Assembly (NCBI GenBank): GCA_001592805.2
Contig: CP051141.1
Span: forward strand, 1,364,001 to 1,428,000
DNA length: 64,000 bases
Source: Peltaster fructicola
Lineage: Eukaryota; Ascomycota; Dothideomycetes
Reading direction: 5' to 3'
Shown here: positions 1 through 10,942 of the stretch, piece by piece
Numbering within the stretch: the first letter of the stretch is position 1
How the letters are laid out: each line of letters opens with the position of its first letter
The notes under the pieces: generated by a model
Seen by the model: only the letters and a program-made list of their open reading frames with translations
Database searches by the model: none
Told to the model about the DNA's origin: nothing
Position numbers and translations under genes: made by a program

Positions 1-535
1 TCGAATTGATCTGCCAAGCCGAAGCTGACGTTGATCTCGATGCTGTGTAATGCTCAGGCAGATCATCACACTAGCGTGCTGCAAGCATCTTTGTACGACA
101 CTGCCCCTGATACGGTCCTGTGTGGCTGTGAGCGTGTCGATCGGAAGGACATGCTGTAGATGCTTGGAGCATAAGGATAATGAAAAGCGCCAAGGGTAAG
201 GCTGACAATCACGAAGTCGAAGGGGGCTGGGAAATGCCTTGAGTACTGCCACAGCACTGTAGTCGGAAATGCCAGCGCATCAGTACGTCCTTCGCACTCG
301 TCAACGATGGGCACCAAGTGAATCTTCTCGTGGTGTGAAGCCTACAGGAGAAGGATCGAGGTTAGAGCGCGGTGAAGCTAAAGATACGACTGCCATTGCG
401 TCATGCCCATACATAGCAGCCTACAACACGAAGAGAACTTGGCATAAGCAATCAATGGATCCTTCAACCTCCGTCACCTGTTAATCTGTCGACTCACAAG
501 AGATGCCATTCTTATAAGCTCTCGTCACCCTCACC
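1..535. other. upstream region, no gene seen
   Basis: Short open frames exist on both strands but none has a recognisable product or a convincing exon structure. The right-hand end is presumably promoter and 5' UTR of the sterol acyltransferase that begins at 536. Just before that ATG the sequence turns pyrimidine-rich (about 512-532), which is common upstream of start codons in filamentous fungi. Confidence 0.5.
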
Positions 536-2542
536 ATGTCTCGACGCCCTCCCATAACACAGAACGACACCCTCGATGCGCCTCAGCTGAGTGGTGTCCT
601 GCGAAGAGATGGAATAGCAGCACTGGCAAGCTCGACTTCAGATCGGGCGCAGTCTCAGCCTACGCTCGAAGGGCTTGGTTCAGCCGAATACACTGCGAGA
701 GCTAAGTCGGAGTCGATGTTAAGCACTGATGGAGAAGACTCGTTCGAGGACTACGACGAGATCAAGATCAATCCTGACACACTTGTGACAAACACCCGAA
801 CGAGTATGGATGGCGCCGAGACACATCCCAACAATGGCAAAACCGATAAACGCAAGAGCATTCAAGTCACCCTTGAGAAGACTGGCAGCAAGGGCAGGTA
901 TGTCCTCAAGGCCGACGATCCTGAGATAAGAGATATACTTAAGAAGGGTATCGAACGACAAGAGCTAGAGGCATTGAACAAGAAACCCAGGGCCAGGTTC
1001 CGAGACATGGTGTTCACAAGACAGTTCACGACATTCGACCGACAGAATGGCAGTGCAGCCGACAGCCCATTCTTCGGCTTCTTCACTCTGTTCTGGATTG
1101 CCATGGTTCTCATGTTCGTTCAGGTCTCGATATCCAATTGGAGAACTTACGGCAGTGTGCTCGGCAACCAGCAGATCATCAAATTGATGCTGAGCAAAGA
1201 CGTTTTGCTGCTTGGCATTGTGGACGGAGTCATGTGTGGGTCAACCTTTTTCACATACCTTTTGCAAGTCGCCGTGGCCAGAGGATATATCAACTGGTCA
1301 AAGTCTGGTTGGATTGTGCAAAATGTCTGGCAGATGGGCTTCCTTGGCACGGCCACCTGGTTCACTTACTATCGAGACTGGCCCTGGACGCACACCATAT
1401 TCATCGTGCTGCATTGTTTTGTGTTTCTCATGAAACAGCACAGTTTCGCCTTCTACAATGGCTACCTGTCATCGGTCGTGAGGCGACGAGATCTTTTGGA
1501 GCGCAAGCTCAAACAGTTAGAGAAGATCGAGCCTCTAAACTCACCCCCAACCAGTCCCGTGGCTAGCAGAACACCCAGTGGCTTCTCTTCGGGCATGAAC
1601 GGCCCATCCAAGAGGCGTCGTCCATCGATGGGTCCTCGTGCTGGTACGAACCTCAACATCGAGAAGTCTGACGTTGCAGACGTAGCCCGAGCAATCGAGT
1701 CTGGTCGACCACTAGATCTTGAACAGCTACAAGCTTTTGAGTCCATCATCCAGACAGAGATCTCTGAGCTGAACAAGGAGCTTCAAGGCAAGAGCGAGAC
1801 AGCAGAGAAAGCATACCCACGCAATCTGCGTCTACTAAACTTCGGCGAGTTCATCTGCTTTCCAACGCTTGTCTATGAGCTTGACTACCCACGACAAGAA
1901 AAGATCAATTGGTACTATGTTGCGGAGAAAACAACAGCGACATTTGGCGTACTTGGTGTCATGATGGTGATCAGCCAGGCATTCCTCTATCCACCAATGG
2001 CAAAGACTGTCAGAATGAAAGAGCAAGGACTTCCCTTCGAACAAAGACTCAGCGAGTTGCCATTTGTTGTCAGCGAGATGCTCTTCCCACTGCTTATCGA
2101 GCAGATTCTGACGTGGTATGTCATTTGGGAGTGCATTCTGAATGTGCTTGCGGAAGTTACACGCTTTGCCGACAGAGGCTTCTATGGCGACTGGTGGAAC
2201 AGCGTCTCCTGGGATCAATATGCGCGAGAATGGAATCGTCCAGTGCATCAGTTTCTCCTCCGACATGTCTACTACAGTAGCATCAGCACGTTCCATCTCA
2301 GCAAGTATTCGGCCACATTTGTCACCTTTCTGCTGTCTGCGCTCGTCCATGAGTTCTGTATGGCAGTCATGTTCAAGAAGGTGAGACTGTATTTGTTCTG
2401 GCTGCAGCTGGGACAGATACCTCTTGCTGCTATGTCACGGAGTAAGTTTCTCAAGGGCAGAGTCATCTTGGGAAACACAATCTTCTGGTTTGGATTGTTC
2501 GTGGGACCGAGTCTCCTCACGAGTTTGTATCTGATATTGTAG
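536..2542 (+). CDS. ARE: sterol O-acyltransferase (ACAT/ARE family, MBOAT)
   Basis: An intronless 668-aa member of the MBOAT superfamily that should esterify ergosterol with acyl-CoA in the ER membrane, making steryl esters for lipid droplets. About 180 polar, Ser/Thr-rich cytosolic residues come first, followed by several hydrophobic spans. The family signature FYGDWWN starts near residue 549 and the putative catalytic histidine is His605 in a VHEF context. Both motifs are diagnostic for ACAT/ARE enzymes and separate them from the DGAT1 branch. Length is close to yeast Are1/Are2 (about 610-640 aa). Whether it is closer to ARE1 or ARE2 cannot be told by eye. It is convergent with the next gene, 156 bp away. 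Confidence 0.93.
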   Translation: MSRRPPITQNDTLDAPQLSGVLRRDGIAALASSTSDRAQSQPTLEGLGSAEYTARAKSESMLSTDGEDSFEDYDEIKINPDTLVTNTRTSMDGAETHPNNGKTDKRKSIQVTLEKTGSKGRYVLKADDPEIRDILKKGIERQELEALNKKPRARFRDMVFTRQFTTFDRQNGSAADSPFFGFFTLFWIAMVLMFVQVSISNWRTYGSVLGNQQIIKLMLSKDVLLLGIVDGVMCGSTFFTYLLQVAVARGYINWSKSGWIVQNVWQMGFLGTATWFTYYRDWPWTHTIFIVLHCFVFLMKQHSFAFYNGYLSSVVRRRDLLERKLKQLEKIEPLNSPPTSPVASRTPSGFSSGMNGPSKRRRPSMGPRAGTNLNIEKSDVADVARAIESGRPLDLEQLQAFESIIQTEISELNKELQGKSETAEKAYPRNLRLLNFGEFICFPTLVYELDYPRQEKINWYYVAEKTTATFGVLGVMMVISQAFLYPPMAKTVRMKEQGLPFEQRLSELPFVVSEMLFPLLIEQILTWYVIWECILNVLAEVTRFADRGFYGDWWNSVSWDQYAREWNRPVHQFLLRHVYYSSISTFHLSKYSATFVTFLLSALVHEFCMAVMFKKVRLYLFWLQLGQIPLAAMSRSKFLKGRVILGNTIFWFGLFVGPSLLTSLYLIL

Positions 2543-2698
2543 CGAGATCAATTAGACAGCCTAGACTAGAGTGTAGCAGCATTGCACCTTATTGTACATA
2601 ACCCCATCTAAACGTGCTCCACAACCTTTGTTGATCGAGCTGTGCTTGGTGATCCTGACTCTCCTTGATGATAGATCATTTCCTGGCATGTCGCGAGT

Positions 2699-3391
2699 CT
2701 ACTGAAGATACTTGCTGTCGAACTCGATCTCTCCAGCACGGAGCAGTCGAGCCATACGAGTGCTGTAGTAGTGGCTGACGGGTTGTTTGAAGTTGTTCTC
2801 CTTGTGCTCATCCTTCGCAAGCATAGCCATACGAGCCAGAGCACGAACGACATCCTCCTCTGCGATCTCGGCCCATGAACTGTGCTCGTATATGTGCTGC
2901 TTCATCACGTCCGCCTTTGCCGTTGATTCGGCCTGATCGACATTGCGTTTAACGAGGTTACCTCGTGGTGAAGTGAGCAGGCTTGGCATTGCATGCAGGC
3001 GCTCAGCGAGAATTGCAGTGTTGAGGGTTTCGGTATTGGAGCTCGAGCCGCAATCACCAACGACAGACTGAGCTTCTGGTGAATTGACTGGTGCTGCTGG
3101 TAGTGCGAGGCCGCCGGAGCCGTCGCTGAAGGTGTTCACCGTCACCTCGGTGGGAAGAGTGTCCAGGCTTGGCGAGCGACGACGGTCAGTAGAGATCGTA
3201 GTGTCATCGATTGGTGAAGCTTTGAAGTCAGCGAAGTACTCTGGACATGCGATTCACCTACTATCACCGCTTGTGAGAGCAGTGCTGGAGACCTCGTCTC
3301 CGTGCTGGGTGACTAACCCGCCAGACATGACGGCAAGCATTCCCGAGGTCGGCGTTATGCTTCGATGTTGTTGAAGAGGTTTCGAGAGCAT
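2699..3391 (-). CDS. uncharacterised fungal protein, 214 aa, two exons
   Basis: I do not recognise a family. Proposed exons are 3391-3268 and 3219-2699, with a 48-nt intron (GTGATA donor, CTGAC branch site, AAG acceptor) that keeps the frame open; the joined product is 214 aa. The N-terminal half is Ser/Thr/Pro-rich and looks disordered. The C-terminal half is helical and charged, with a segment around WAEIAEEDVVRALARMAML and a tail ending EFDSKYLQ that look conserved in character. The second exon has no ATG near its start, which is why an upstream exon is needed. The AAG acceptor is unusual, so the exact splice is uncertain. Confidence 0.6.
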
Positions 3392-3509
3392 GAGAATCGC
3401 TGGTCGCAGGTGAGTGTAAAGTCGAAACTCTCGCTCATATGTGAACGTAGTTTATATTGAATTGCATGCCCCTCCTTGTGATTGACTCGATCTTTCAGAT
3501 TCGCCCACT

Positions 3510-4357
3510 TCATGCAGGAACCGTACTTATCCTGGATCTCAGTGACGCATGATCATTAGAGACTGTTCTGAAGACAGAAGTTGAGGATGGTAGGTCATGC
3601 ATGGCGATCTGGCTGTCCTGCACGGCCTCTGACCTTCGAGTCTCCAGTCTGCTCTTCACCCATGGAATGAGGTTGAAGTAGCCACCACAAGCGAATATGC
3701 CGAGCCAAAGCACGAACTCAACACCATAGATGGCGAGACCTTGGACATCAACCTTAGGCTGGAAGAGCAGCGACAGGAGTGAGGTCAAATCACCCAGAGC
3801 ATCGAGTCCGACGAAAAGGAAGGAGATACCTCGAACGGTCTTATGTCGCCAAATATCGAGATAGTGTCGGAGGACGCCAAGGGCAAGGAAGAGTGCGGCA
3901 AGCACAGCCATCAGTGTTAGTGGCCATTCGATATGCTGTCTGGTACTGGCTTGCAGCGCGAAGATGAGAGCAACCTGGACACCACCCATCAACACAGCGA
4001 TCGGAGCTGCTGTCGCTACACATCGACCAACGCTCCATTTGTGCTCATAATAATAACACTGAGTCCAGGTGATCAAGCTCAGGCAGGTGAGGATCTGTGG
4101 CTGTACCAAGAGTGCGACGTTGAAGTTGCTGACGATGTTGTACACTCCTAATGGTACTCCTGCCCACGCCCAGAGCATCATCTGAGGGGTCAATCGCGGT
4201 GTCAAACATGTAAAGAGGGAGCTCGCCTTACCATGGACGGCTGCAAGCCGACAGCATTGTGCCTTCTATAGTTCAGAAAGATTTGTGGCAGCAATTGAAC
4301 TGACCAGCAGACAGCTCCAATCGTGCCCAATACATTGGCGGTAACAGGAGAATTCAT
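3510..4357 (-). CDS. PQ-loop repeat membrane protein
   Basis: Two exons (4357-4232 and 4181-3510) joined over a 50-nt intron (GTAAGG...CCTCAG) give 265 aa. The N-terminus carries a first PQ-loop motif (QLLPQIFLNYRRH) and a second repeat-like segment follows after the middle spans (VRGISFLFVGLDALGD), within roughly seven predicted membrane spans; the C-terminal 45 residues are hydrophilic. Proteins of this architecture include vacuolar/lysosomal cationic amino-acid exporters (Ypq/PQLC2) and cystinosin-like carriers. The second repeat lacks an obvious Pro-Gln pair, so I assign only the family, not a substrate. Upstream lies the short-motif cluster at 4.5-5.0 kb. Confidence 0.82.
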
Positions 4358-4515
4358 CGTACTGGAAGCAGTTGGAAAGTGTAGAGATCCGCTCGAAGGG
4401 TGAAGTGAAGTCATCTCATGTACTGACCGCGAACTTGGACGGCGCCGGTCTCGGCCGACAGCTTGACGACAACCCAAACTCGTCGGGTCTTGCAACTTGG
4501 AGCTCGTTCGGTTGC

Positions 4516-4994
4516 TCCGTTCGAAGCAGCGTTCCGTTCGAAGCACGGTTGCGAACGGAGCCTTGGCAGCAGTTGGGACGGAATGGCAGTTCGGTGAACA
4601 GCGTTCCGTACCTCCCACTCGAGACTACGTTCTTGGTTCGACTTCCTTAGGTATAACCGCTCGCCTGGAGGCCTTGGAGCAGTTGGAAGTGGCTCGAATG
4701 AGACGAATGGAAGCGTGATATCCAATTGACCTTAGAGACTTCGCTCCTTGCCGTTCTGGTTCTCAAAGGCTTCCTTCGAAGCTATCGTCACCGAGAACTA
4801 GCTTCAACTCAAATAACAACGTTTCGCTGTATACAGACGAATGGAACGACGAACGGAATGCTGCAAACGAACGCACCTTATTACTTAAGCAACACCATTA
4901 CTACTGCACAGACGAACGGAACGACGAACGGAACGGTACAATCGGACGACCCACTCGAGTGACTCCATTGCGCTCGCTATAGACGAACGGAACG
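4516..4994. repeat. cluster of short motif CGAACGGAACG in both orientations
   Basis: The 11-mer CGAACGGAACG occurs at 4913-4923, 4925-4935 and 4984-4994, and its exact reverse complement at 4530-4540. Close variants lie at 4516-4523 (CCGTTCGA), around 4550 (GCGAACGGAG), 4602-4608 (GTTCCGT) and 4850-4858 (CGAACGGAA). Left-hand copies are mostly in the reverse orientation and right-hand copies in the forward one. I see no coding potential that explains it; the repeated T-N-G translation in one frame is a by-product of the repeat. It may be an expanded minisatellite-like tract or a cluster of protein-binding sites. Confidence 0.6.
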
Positions 4995-5610
4995 CTGCTC
5001 AGAACGGTGCTACCGAATGCACGCTTAGCTGCTTGATGTCAACCTTGACTCTACAAACATTGATCACTTGCAATGCTCAACTAATCTTCGTGCGCTGGAC
5101 GTGTCGTGATTTCCAACACACTCATTCAAGGGTCATCAATCCGTTATGCGCTGTCTGTGACATGCTCCAATGCATGAATGATTCTCATATCCTGTTGGCT
5201 TGAGCACAAAGGATACAGTGATTACTGGAGAAGAATTCTTGCATACTTGGGGTTCTGCTCGTCTCATGACCAATATTCCCAACCCTGCTTTCGTCTCAAG
5301 CAATATGAACACCACGAACGCAATCAATCGGCCAAGCAACCCTGCTTCCTCGAGTGGGCGACTGAGCACGACTCCAGCTGGGGAGAGGCGAGGATGTGCA
5401 GGAAACACCAAGCACATCAGGCAAAGTGCGAAGGTCGAAGTAGACACGACCGGGTCTGTCCTACTGCCACCAGCGTTCTTGAGTCGACACCGAGCAACTC
5501 TCCGGGCAGTTGCTCCTGATTGTTCTGGAACTTCGTGACCACAGGACTCAAGCTTGTCGATCTCATCCCGAACCTCAAGGTGATGAAGCATTAGTCAGAC
5601 CTCGCCATCG
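4995..5610. other. ambiguous region, no gene model supported
   Basis: Both strands contain medium-length open frames between 5136 and 5591. The minus-strand frame has one hydrophobic stretch; a plus-strand frame near 5480-5530 reads as plausible protein (DTEQLSGQLLLIVLEL) but has a stop just upstream and no start. I could not join these into one model with acceptable splice sites. This may be a decayed gene or the 5' part of the small candidate that follows. Confidence 0.3.
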
Positions 5611-5934
5611 CTATGGCGCAGACGAGTCGTACCATGTACGACAAAGTCATGTACTTGAAGAGCATCTTCTGCAACGACGTGAGTTTCCCTCCTTGAAGAC
5701 TTGCGGTCTTCTCAGGCTATGCAGGACTTGGTGGAGAAGGCTGGTGAAGAAGATATGAGCAGTGCGTCAGGGCTCGGCATCGTCGCACATGCATTCGAGC
5801 AGGCAGAAAACAAAGCCATGTTCCTGTCCTCACAAGCTGCAGATGAAGACCAAGGAATTCTTGAGCCTGAGGGCCTTTGGCTACCACCACTCCAACATAG
5901 GGCAGGCTGGAGGATCAGCTGGACCTGTCCTTGA
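5611..5934 (+). CDS. possible small two-exon gene or 3' part of a larger one
   Basis: A plus-strand frame beginning at ATG 5613 (MAQTSRTMYDKVMYLK...) runs into a GTGAGT donor at 5679; a CTCAG acceptor about 38 nt later restores an open frame that is Glu/Ala-rich and ends at 5934. The codons look protein-like, but the intron is unusually short, the start is uncertain and I recognise no family. The stop codon would overlap the 3' end of COG4 on the other strand by about 20 bp. It could equally be the 3' end of a gene whose upstream exons lie at 5.2-5.55 kb. Confidence 0.25.
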
Positions 5935-8242
5935 CAATGTTCCTCGCAAACTTGCGATCGTCCATATCAAGCTTCCAATCAATACCAGTCTCACGTTCCA
6001 GTTGTGTGCCGTCCAGTTTCGAAATCTCTTCCCACTCATCGTCTTCCATGTTCATCAGCAGAGTCATCTGCATGCAACGCGAGAAGACATCTCGGAGCTC
6101 ATATCTGCCGCCACGGACAGCAGCATTCATGATACCGGTAATATCTCTCTCAAGCCTGACAGCTCCCAGCTCATTAACCCTTCCATAGTACGAACGTATG
6201 CGCTTCTCGAGAGTTTTAGCCAGGTGTGCGACGGTTGTGGTGAGCAGCTTGTCGTATATGCGATCGGTAGTTATGCGCTTGATGGGAAGCGTGAAGGCAT
6301 GCCAGCCTCGTTCGAAGCGTTGTGCTACGAAGTCGTCTACTTCGCCATCTTCATTGCCCTCGTCTCCATCCTCAAGGTAATCTGCATCCCTGAAGGCATC
6401 CGCCAGTACCGGCCGCAAGCGAGGGCCCATCACTTGCTTGAGCATGGCACTGACGGCCTCGCTGACTAGCTCGGCAATCTTGGCATCGAATCCAGACTCC
6501 ATGCCAGTCATAGCCTTTTGCACAAAGACAGACTCATTGCCAAATGGGAACTGGTCCATGAGGAATGACTGAGGATCATCACTCTGCTGGCCAGAGCTCT
6601 CGCGGACGATACGGTGAACATAGTCTGTTGCCACGTCGAGGTTGTTGAGCAAAACCAGAAACGAGACAATGAGGTTCTCGGGCGGTAATGCACCCGAGAT
6701 AGCAGCTTTGGGATAGCTCTCGTCGCGCATCTTGCGCTGGATCATGCCGAAGAAGTCCGATCCCAAGACTCGTCCAATGGAGGGTACAACGCTCGACACG
6801 ACCGGTTTCTGTGACGTTGCCAGCGTTCGCTGCAGTACCTGTTTGACGATATACATAACATCGTCCACGGCAGATGTGATGTACGGAGGATTTGAGCCGA
6901 GAGGTTTGAGCGGATTGAGTGTGAGATCAGCTGGTGCCTCGTCCAGTTGGAAGGACTTTTCGACGGATCGCCTGAAGAAGAAGCTGGCCATTGTGTTGAA
7001 CGGATCGATCAGCAAGTCATTGACCTTCTTCTGCAAGGTGCTGTGTACGATGAATGCAGGCAGGTGTAGTTTGACATCGTCTTCAGAGGTCGACGCTGTC
7101 TTGCTAGACAAGAATCGTGTATACAACGACCAGCGGCCAAGCATCGTTGCACTCTCGTTGAGCAGGGCATCGATGTCCTTCATATCGATGCCTTCGTCCT
7201 CACTGACCCGTCCCGACGCAGGAGCAGGCGAGCCCGTTCTTGACGGAAGAGGATTTGACTTCTGAGTATTCAAGAAGCTCTGCACGAGGAAGTTGAATGG
7301 ATAGCTCTTGACCTCCGTCAGTCTGCGACTAATCTTTCGCTCGTCCGCCCAGGTGTCGAGTATGAGACTACCTTGAAGATCAGCTTCGACTTGAATGCGC
7401 TCGATGACCTTGATCATGCTGCCTACGCCATAGTGCCGCTCGACTAAAGGCTGGTGACCATCAATGATCTGGGCAATGTGCTCGAAGAGCTTGGTTAGGG
7501 CGTTTGCATAGAAGAAGCCGTCCTTGCGAGCAGTCGAGTTCATGTTAGTCCTGGCTCTTGCTGAAATGCCGCCACAGACATAGCTTCCATACGCATCAAG
7601 GCCGACGTCAGCGCGATCGATGAGAGGGAAAAGCTTGAAGAAGCGTGTCACTCCAGCACCATTGCCCGCTTGTGCTGCAGTCTCGACCTCCCTCAAAAAC
7701 AATGCACAAAGGCTCTCGGCTGCAGTAGTGAGTGTCTGTCGCGGTGTGTCCGGAACCTCAGCAGTAGGCACGATCTGCTCGGCAAAGGCACCATCGATCA
7801 CAGCGTCGGGGATGCGTGAGGCACGATGAAGATAGCTCGCTGCATTTTCCCAATCCTGCGGCATGCCCATCGACCCAGTGACACCAAGTACGCATGACTT
7901 CAGCTCAGCGACTTGCTCTACGACCTCCAATGTCGCCTTGACAGCAGCTTGTTCCTGGTCGAGTTTCCTGACGGCGCCAGAAATGCGGTGCGCAGTCGAA
8001 GCAGCCGATGAGAGCATACCATGGCTTATGCCTCGCACAGCTACCACCTGAGAGCCAAGTTGAGCCCTTGCAAGGTCGAGTCGGTGTAGTTGTCGAGACA
8101 AGTCCTTTTGTGCTGCTAGTAATTCGTCTAGTCGAGCGGTAACAGATTCCTCTCGTGCACTGAGCTCAGCGAGACCAGCTCTAATCTCATCTTGTGTCGC
8201 AGCAGTGCGTACGCCTGGCCTCTCACCTGCACCTTGAGCCAT
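5915..8242 (-). CDS. COG4: conserved oligomeric Golgi complex subunit 4
   Basis: An intronless 775-aa protein that matches COG4 in length (human about 785 aa) and layout. The N-terminal 120 residues are an Ala/Leu/Glu-rich coiled coil (LAELSAREESVTARLDELL), followed by the helical-bundle RINT1/COG4-like body with the recognisable segment FFKLFPLIDRADVGLDAYG and the internal FFYANALTKLFEHIAQII. COG4 belongs to lobe A of the eight-subunit COG tether, which captures retrograde vesicles at the Golgi and binds SNAREs. The ATG at 8242 is in good context. It is divergent from the NIPA transporter, with 604 bp between the starts. COG6 of the same complex lies about 9 kb away. Confidence 0.92.
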   Translation of the reverse strand: MAQGAGERPGVRTAATQDEIRAGLAELSAREESVTARLDELLAAQKDLSRQLHRLDLARAQLGSQVVAVRGISHGMLSSAASTAHRISGAVRKLDQEQAAVKATLEVVEQVAELKSCVLGVTGSMGMPQDWENAASYLHRASRIPDAVIDGAFAEQIVPTAEVPDTPRQTLTTAAESLCALFLREVETAAQAGNGAGVTRFFKLFPLIDRADVGLDAYGSYVCGGISARARTNMNSTARKDGFFYANALTKLFEHIAQIIDGHQPLVERHYGVGSMIKVIERIQVEADLQGSLILDTWADERKISRRLTEVKSYPFNFLVQSFLNTQKSNPLPSRTGSPAPASGRVSEDEGIDMKDIDALLNESATMLGRWSLYTRFLSSKTASTSEDDVKLHLPAFIVHSTLQKKVNDLLIDPFNTMASFFFRRSVEKSFQLDEAPADLTLNPLKPLGSNPPYITSAVDDVMYIVKQVLQRTLATSQKPVVSSVVPSIGRVLGSDFFGMIQRKMRDESYPKAAISGALPPENLIVSFLVLLNNLDVATDYVHRIVRESSGQQSDDPQSFLMDQFPFGNESVFVQKAMTGMESGFDAKIAELVSEAVSAMLKQVMGPRLRPVLADAFRDADYLEDGDEGNEDGEVDDFVAQRFERGWHAFTLPIKRITTDRIYDKLLTTTVAHLAKTLEKRIRSYYGRVNELGAVRLERDITGIMNAAVRGGRYELRDVFSRCMQMTLLMNMEDDEWEEISKLDGTQLERETGIDWKLDMDDRKFARNIVKDRSS

Positions 8243-8846
8243 TGCAAAGCATCGATCCTGAACGGTCTTCGCACTCCGGACAATGAATATGTGGCTAGAA
8301 GGATGAGGAAGTGGTCAGCCAATCACAGACAAGTCAGTCCCTTACGACACATGGTTTGGGCCGGCCCAAGCGTTTTGTTGACATCTATAATTGTGCTGTA
8401 CGACCGGAGGAGATCGAAGCACATCACCCGACCAGATGCTGCTACAGACCTTCCATCGACTTACATTCTGATCTCCCCGTCTTGCTTAAACACCTCAGCT
8501 GAAATCGAGGCGATTGCCGCGCGGACTCATCGAGACCTCGTGTTATCGCAGGGATTGGTCTGCTAAGCCACGGTGACGTTCTTCGCTTGCGTTGCTAGCT
8601 GCATGATTGGCGACACTCAATCCATCCTGTTACAAGGCTTCTAAAACATCCTTTGACGAGACATTGTACCTACCTTCAGTTTCGCCTCTTTGTTCATCTT
8701 GCATTGCGCTCCTAGGCATTGTTTTCTCGAATAAGATACATACGCCGCTCTTTGCAAGCCACCACCTCACGACAAACCCTATCCTACAAGGACACTCGAT
8801 CACATGCAGACCCCCGAGAACACTCGCTAGATAACGTACACGTTCA
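8243..8846. promoter_or_regulatory. divergent intergenic region COG4 / NIPA transporter
   Basis: This 604-bp stretch separates two start codons that point away from each other, so it must hold both promoters. Small open frames inside have no coherent product. No clear TATA box was found. Confidence 0.6.
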
Positions 8847-10942
8847 ATGGACATCGCCGGCCATGTCGTCCTTGAGGCTGCTCATATATACGCCCGAAAT
8901 GACACCACGTCCTCAGGTTCGACAACGGTAGAGCGGCCGGCCGCATACAAGACCGTCGGTATCATATTGGCAGTATGCTCAGGTCTCTTTATCGGCGTCA
9001 GTTTCGTGCTCAAGAAGGTTGGTCTCCTCAAGGCCAATGTCAAGTACAACGAGGAAGCAGGAGAAGGATATGGATACCTCAAGAACGCATACTGGTGGAC
9101 CGGAATGACACTGATGATCCTCGGCGAGATCTGCAACTTCGTCGCATACGCCTTTGTTGACGCTATCCTCGTCACGCCACTTGGCGCGCTATCAGTTGTC
9201 GTAACGACTATCCTCAGTGCTATCTTCTTGAAGGAAAGGCTGAGCTTTGTGGGCAAGGTGTCATGCTTCCTCTGCATTATCGGCTCAGTCGTCATTGTTC
9301 TCAATGCGCCAGCGCAGAGCGCAGTGGCCGACATACAGCAGATGCAAAGCTATGTCATTGCGCCGGGATTTCTGAGCTACGCCGGTATCATCATTGTCGG
9401 ATGTGCCATCGTGGCTATCTGGGTTGCGCCAAAGTACGGCAAGAAGAGCATGCTGGTATATTTGACGATATGTAGTCTTATTGGAGGACTCAGTGTTGTT
9501 GCAACGCAAGGTCTGGGTTCAGCGATCATTGCACAGATCAACGGCAAGCAACAATTCAACCAATGGTTTCTATACGTGCTGTTCGTCTTTGTTATTGCAA
9601 CTTTACTGACAGAGATCATCTTCCTCAACGTAAGTATCACAAAAGACTCACATTTCAACACTAACACCTTCTCTAGAAAGCACTCAATCTATTCAACGCT
9701 GCTATGGTTACGCCTACCTACTACGTCTACTTCACATCCGCAACGATCGTGACCTCAGCAGTACTGTTCCAAGGATTCAAGGGTACAGCAGTGTCGATCA
9801 CGACAGTGGTCATGGGTTTCCTGGTCATCTGCTCAGGTGTGGTGCTATTGCAGCTTGCAAAGTCGTCTAAGGATGTTCCGGATGCTGCAATCTTCAAGGG
9901 CGACCTTGATCAAGTCCGCATTATTGCACAACAGGAGGAGCCAGAATACGAGCCACGAGCAGACACAGTTCGTGGAGGTGCTGCTATTGTACGCGCGATG
10001 AGTCGAGCCAGAACGATCAGACAGGTTCAAGAAGCTCACCGCATCCATGATGAGCGTATGGAGCCAATTGGAGAGAACGAGCAGGTGGAGTGGGACGGTC
10101 TACGACGACGAAGAACCATCAGCAATGCCTCTGGCTCTGTGCATATCAAGCGCAAGCCAGTACATCCACCGCTTGGAATGTCACACTTCCCAGACGATGT
10201 TAGTGAGCCCGACAGCGAAGTACATCCAGGCTTTTTTGGACGCATAGGACGGAAGAACACGTTCTCTACGAGTCATAGCCGACGGAGTGGCAGGAGTCCC
10301 GTCCCGCTAGAAACAGTCGCTCCCGACGACAAGCGTGAGTCGACTGCGACTGCTGCTGAGCGAGGACAGATCTATGGAATGTATAGGCACTCAGATCTGC
10401 CTACGGACGGCTCACACGATATCGACACTGCATATAAATCGACGACGAGTGGCAAGCATCTGCAATGGGCCGGCGATGTGGCAGAGAACGAACGGGATCA
10501 TACTTCATCCAGAGGGAGCAGTCTAGTGCCTCCAAGAGTGCCACCACATGGGCAGACAACTGGTCAGACGGCAAAGCGAGCATTCTCTTTCACGAATGTC
10601 TTCCACAGACATCGATCCGACGCTAGCAACGAAGGAGCCAGACCAACTAGCCGTGGTCAGCACAGCTTCATGAGCAGACAGAGTGACCACCACGACGTTA
10701 CTGAGGAAGAGCGGCTGGGTTTGGTACAAGGCGACTCTTCTAAGCGGCTGCCGAAATATGACGAGGTTCCGAACGAGGAGGAGAGCGACGACTGGCAGCT
10801 GAGCACAAGTCCAGAGAGGCTACCCTCGAGGGACGACATCGGCAAGACCCGAGGACGAGATCCCTACGATGACTATGATGATGAAAGCGACGATCCTGAT
10901 ATCGGCAAACCAAGAGTACCTGGAGGTCTGGATGATAAGTAA
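8847..10942 (+). CDS. NIPA-type magnesium transporter (DUF803)
   Basis: Exons 8847-9629 and 9677-10942 flank a 47-nt intron (GTAAGT...TCTAG), giving 682 aa. Residues about 30-340 form the NIPA/DUF803 core of roughly nine membrane spans, with the family stretches ICNFVAYAFVDAILVTPLGALSVV and FLKERLS, and the post-intron segment KALNLFNAAMVTPTYYV. Animal and plant NIPA proteins carry Mg2+ across plasma or endosomal membranes; EamA-like folding is expected. The C-terminal half (about 330 residues) is a long hydrophilic, Arg/Ser/Asp-rich cytosolic tail, far longer than in animal NIPAs but usual for filamentous-fungal members. The substrate in fungi is inferred from the family. Confidence 0.9.

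Noticed and set aside
1835-2350. Minus-strand frame of 171 codons inside the sterol acyltransferase
   Set aside because: Antisense shadow of conserved MBOAT sequence.
5762-6469. Plus-strand frame of 235 codons inside COG4
   Set aside because: Antisense to strongly supported COG4 coding sequence.
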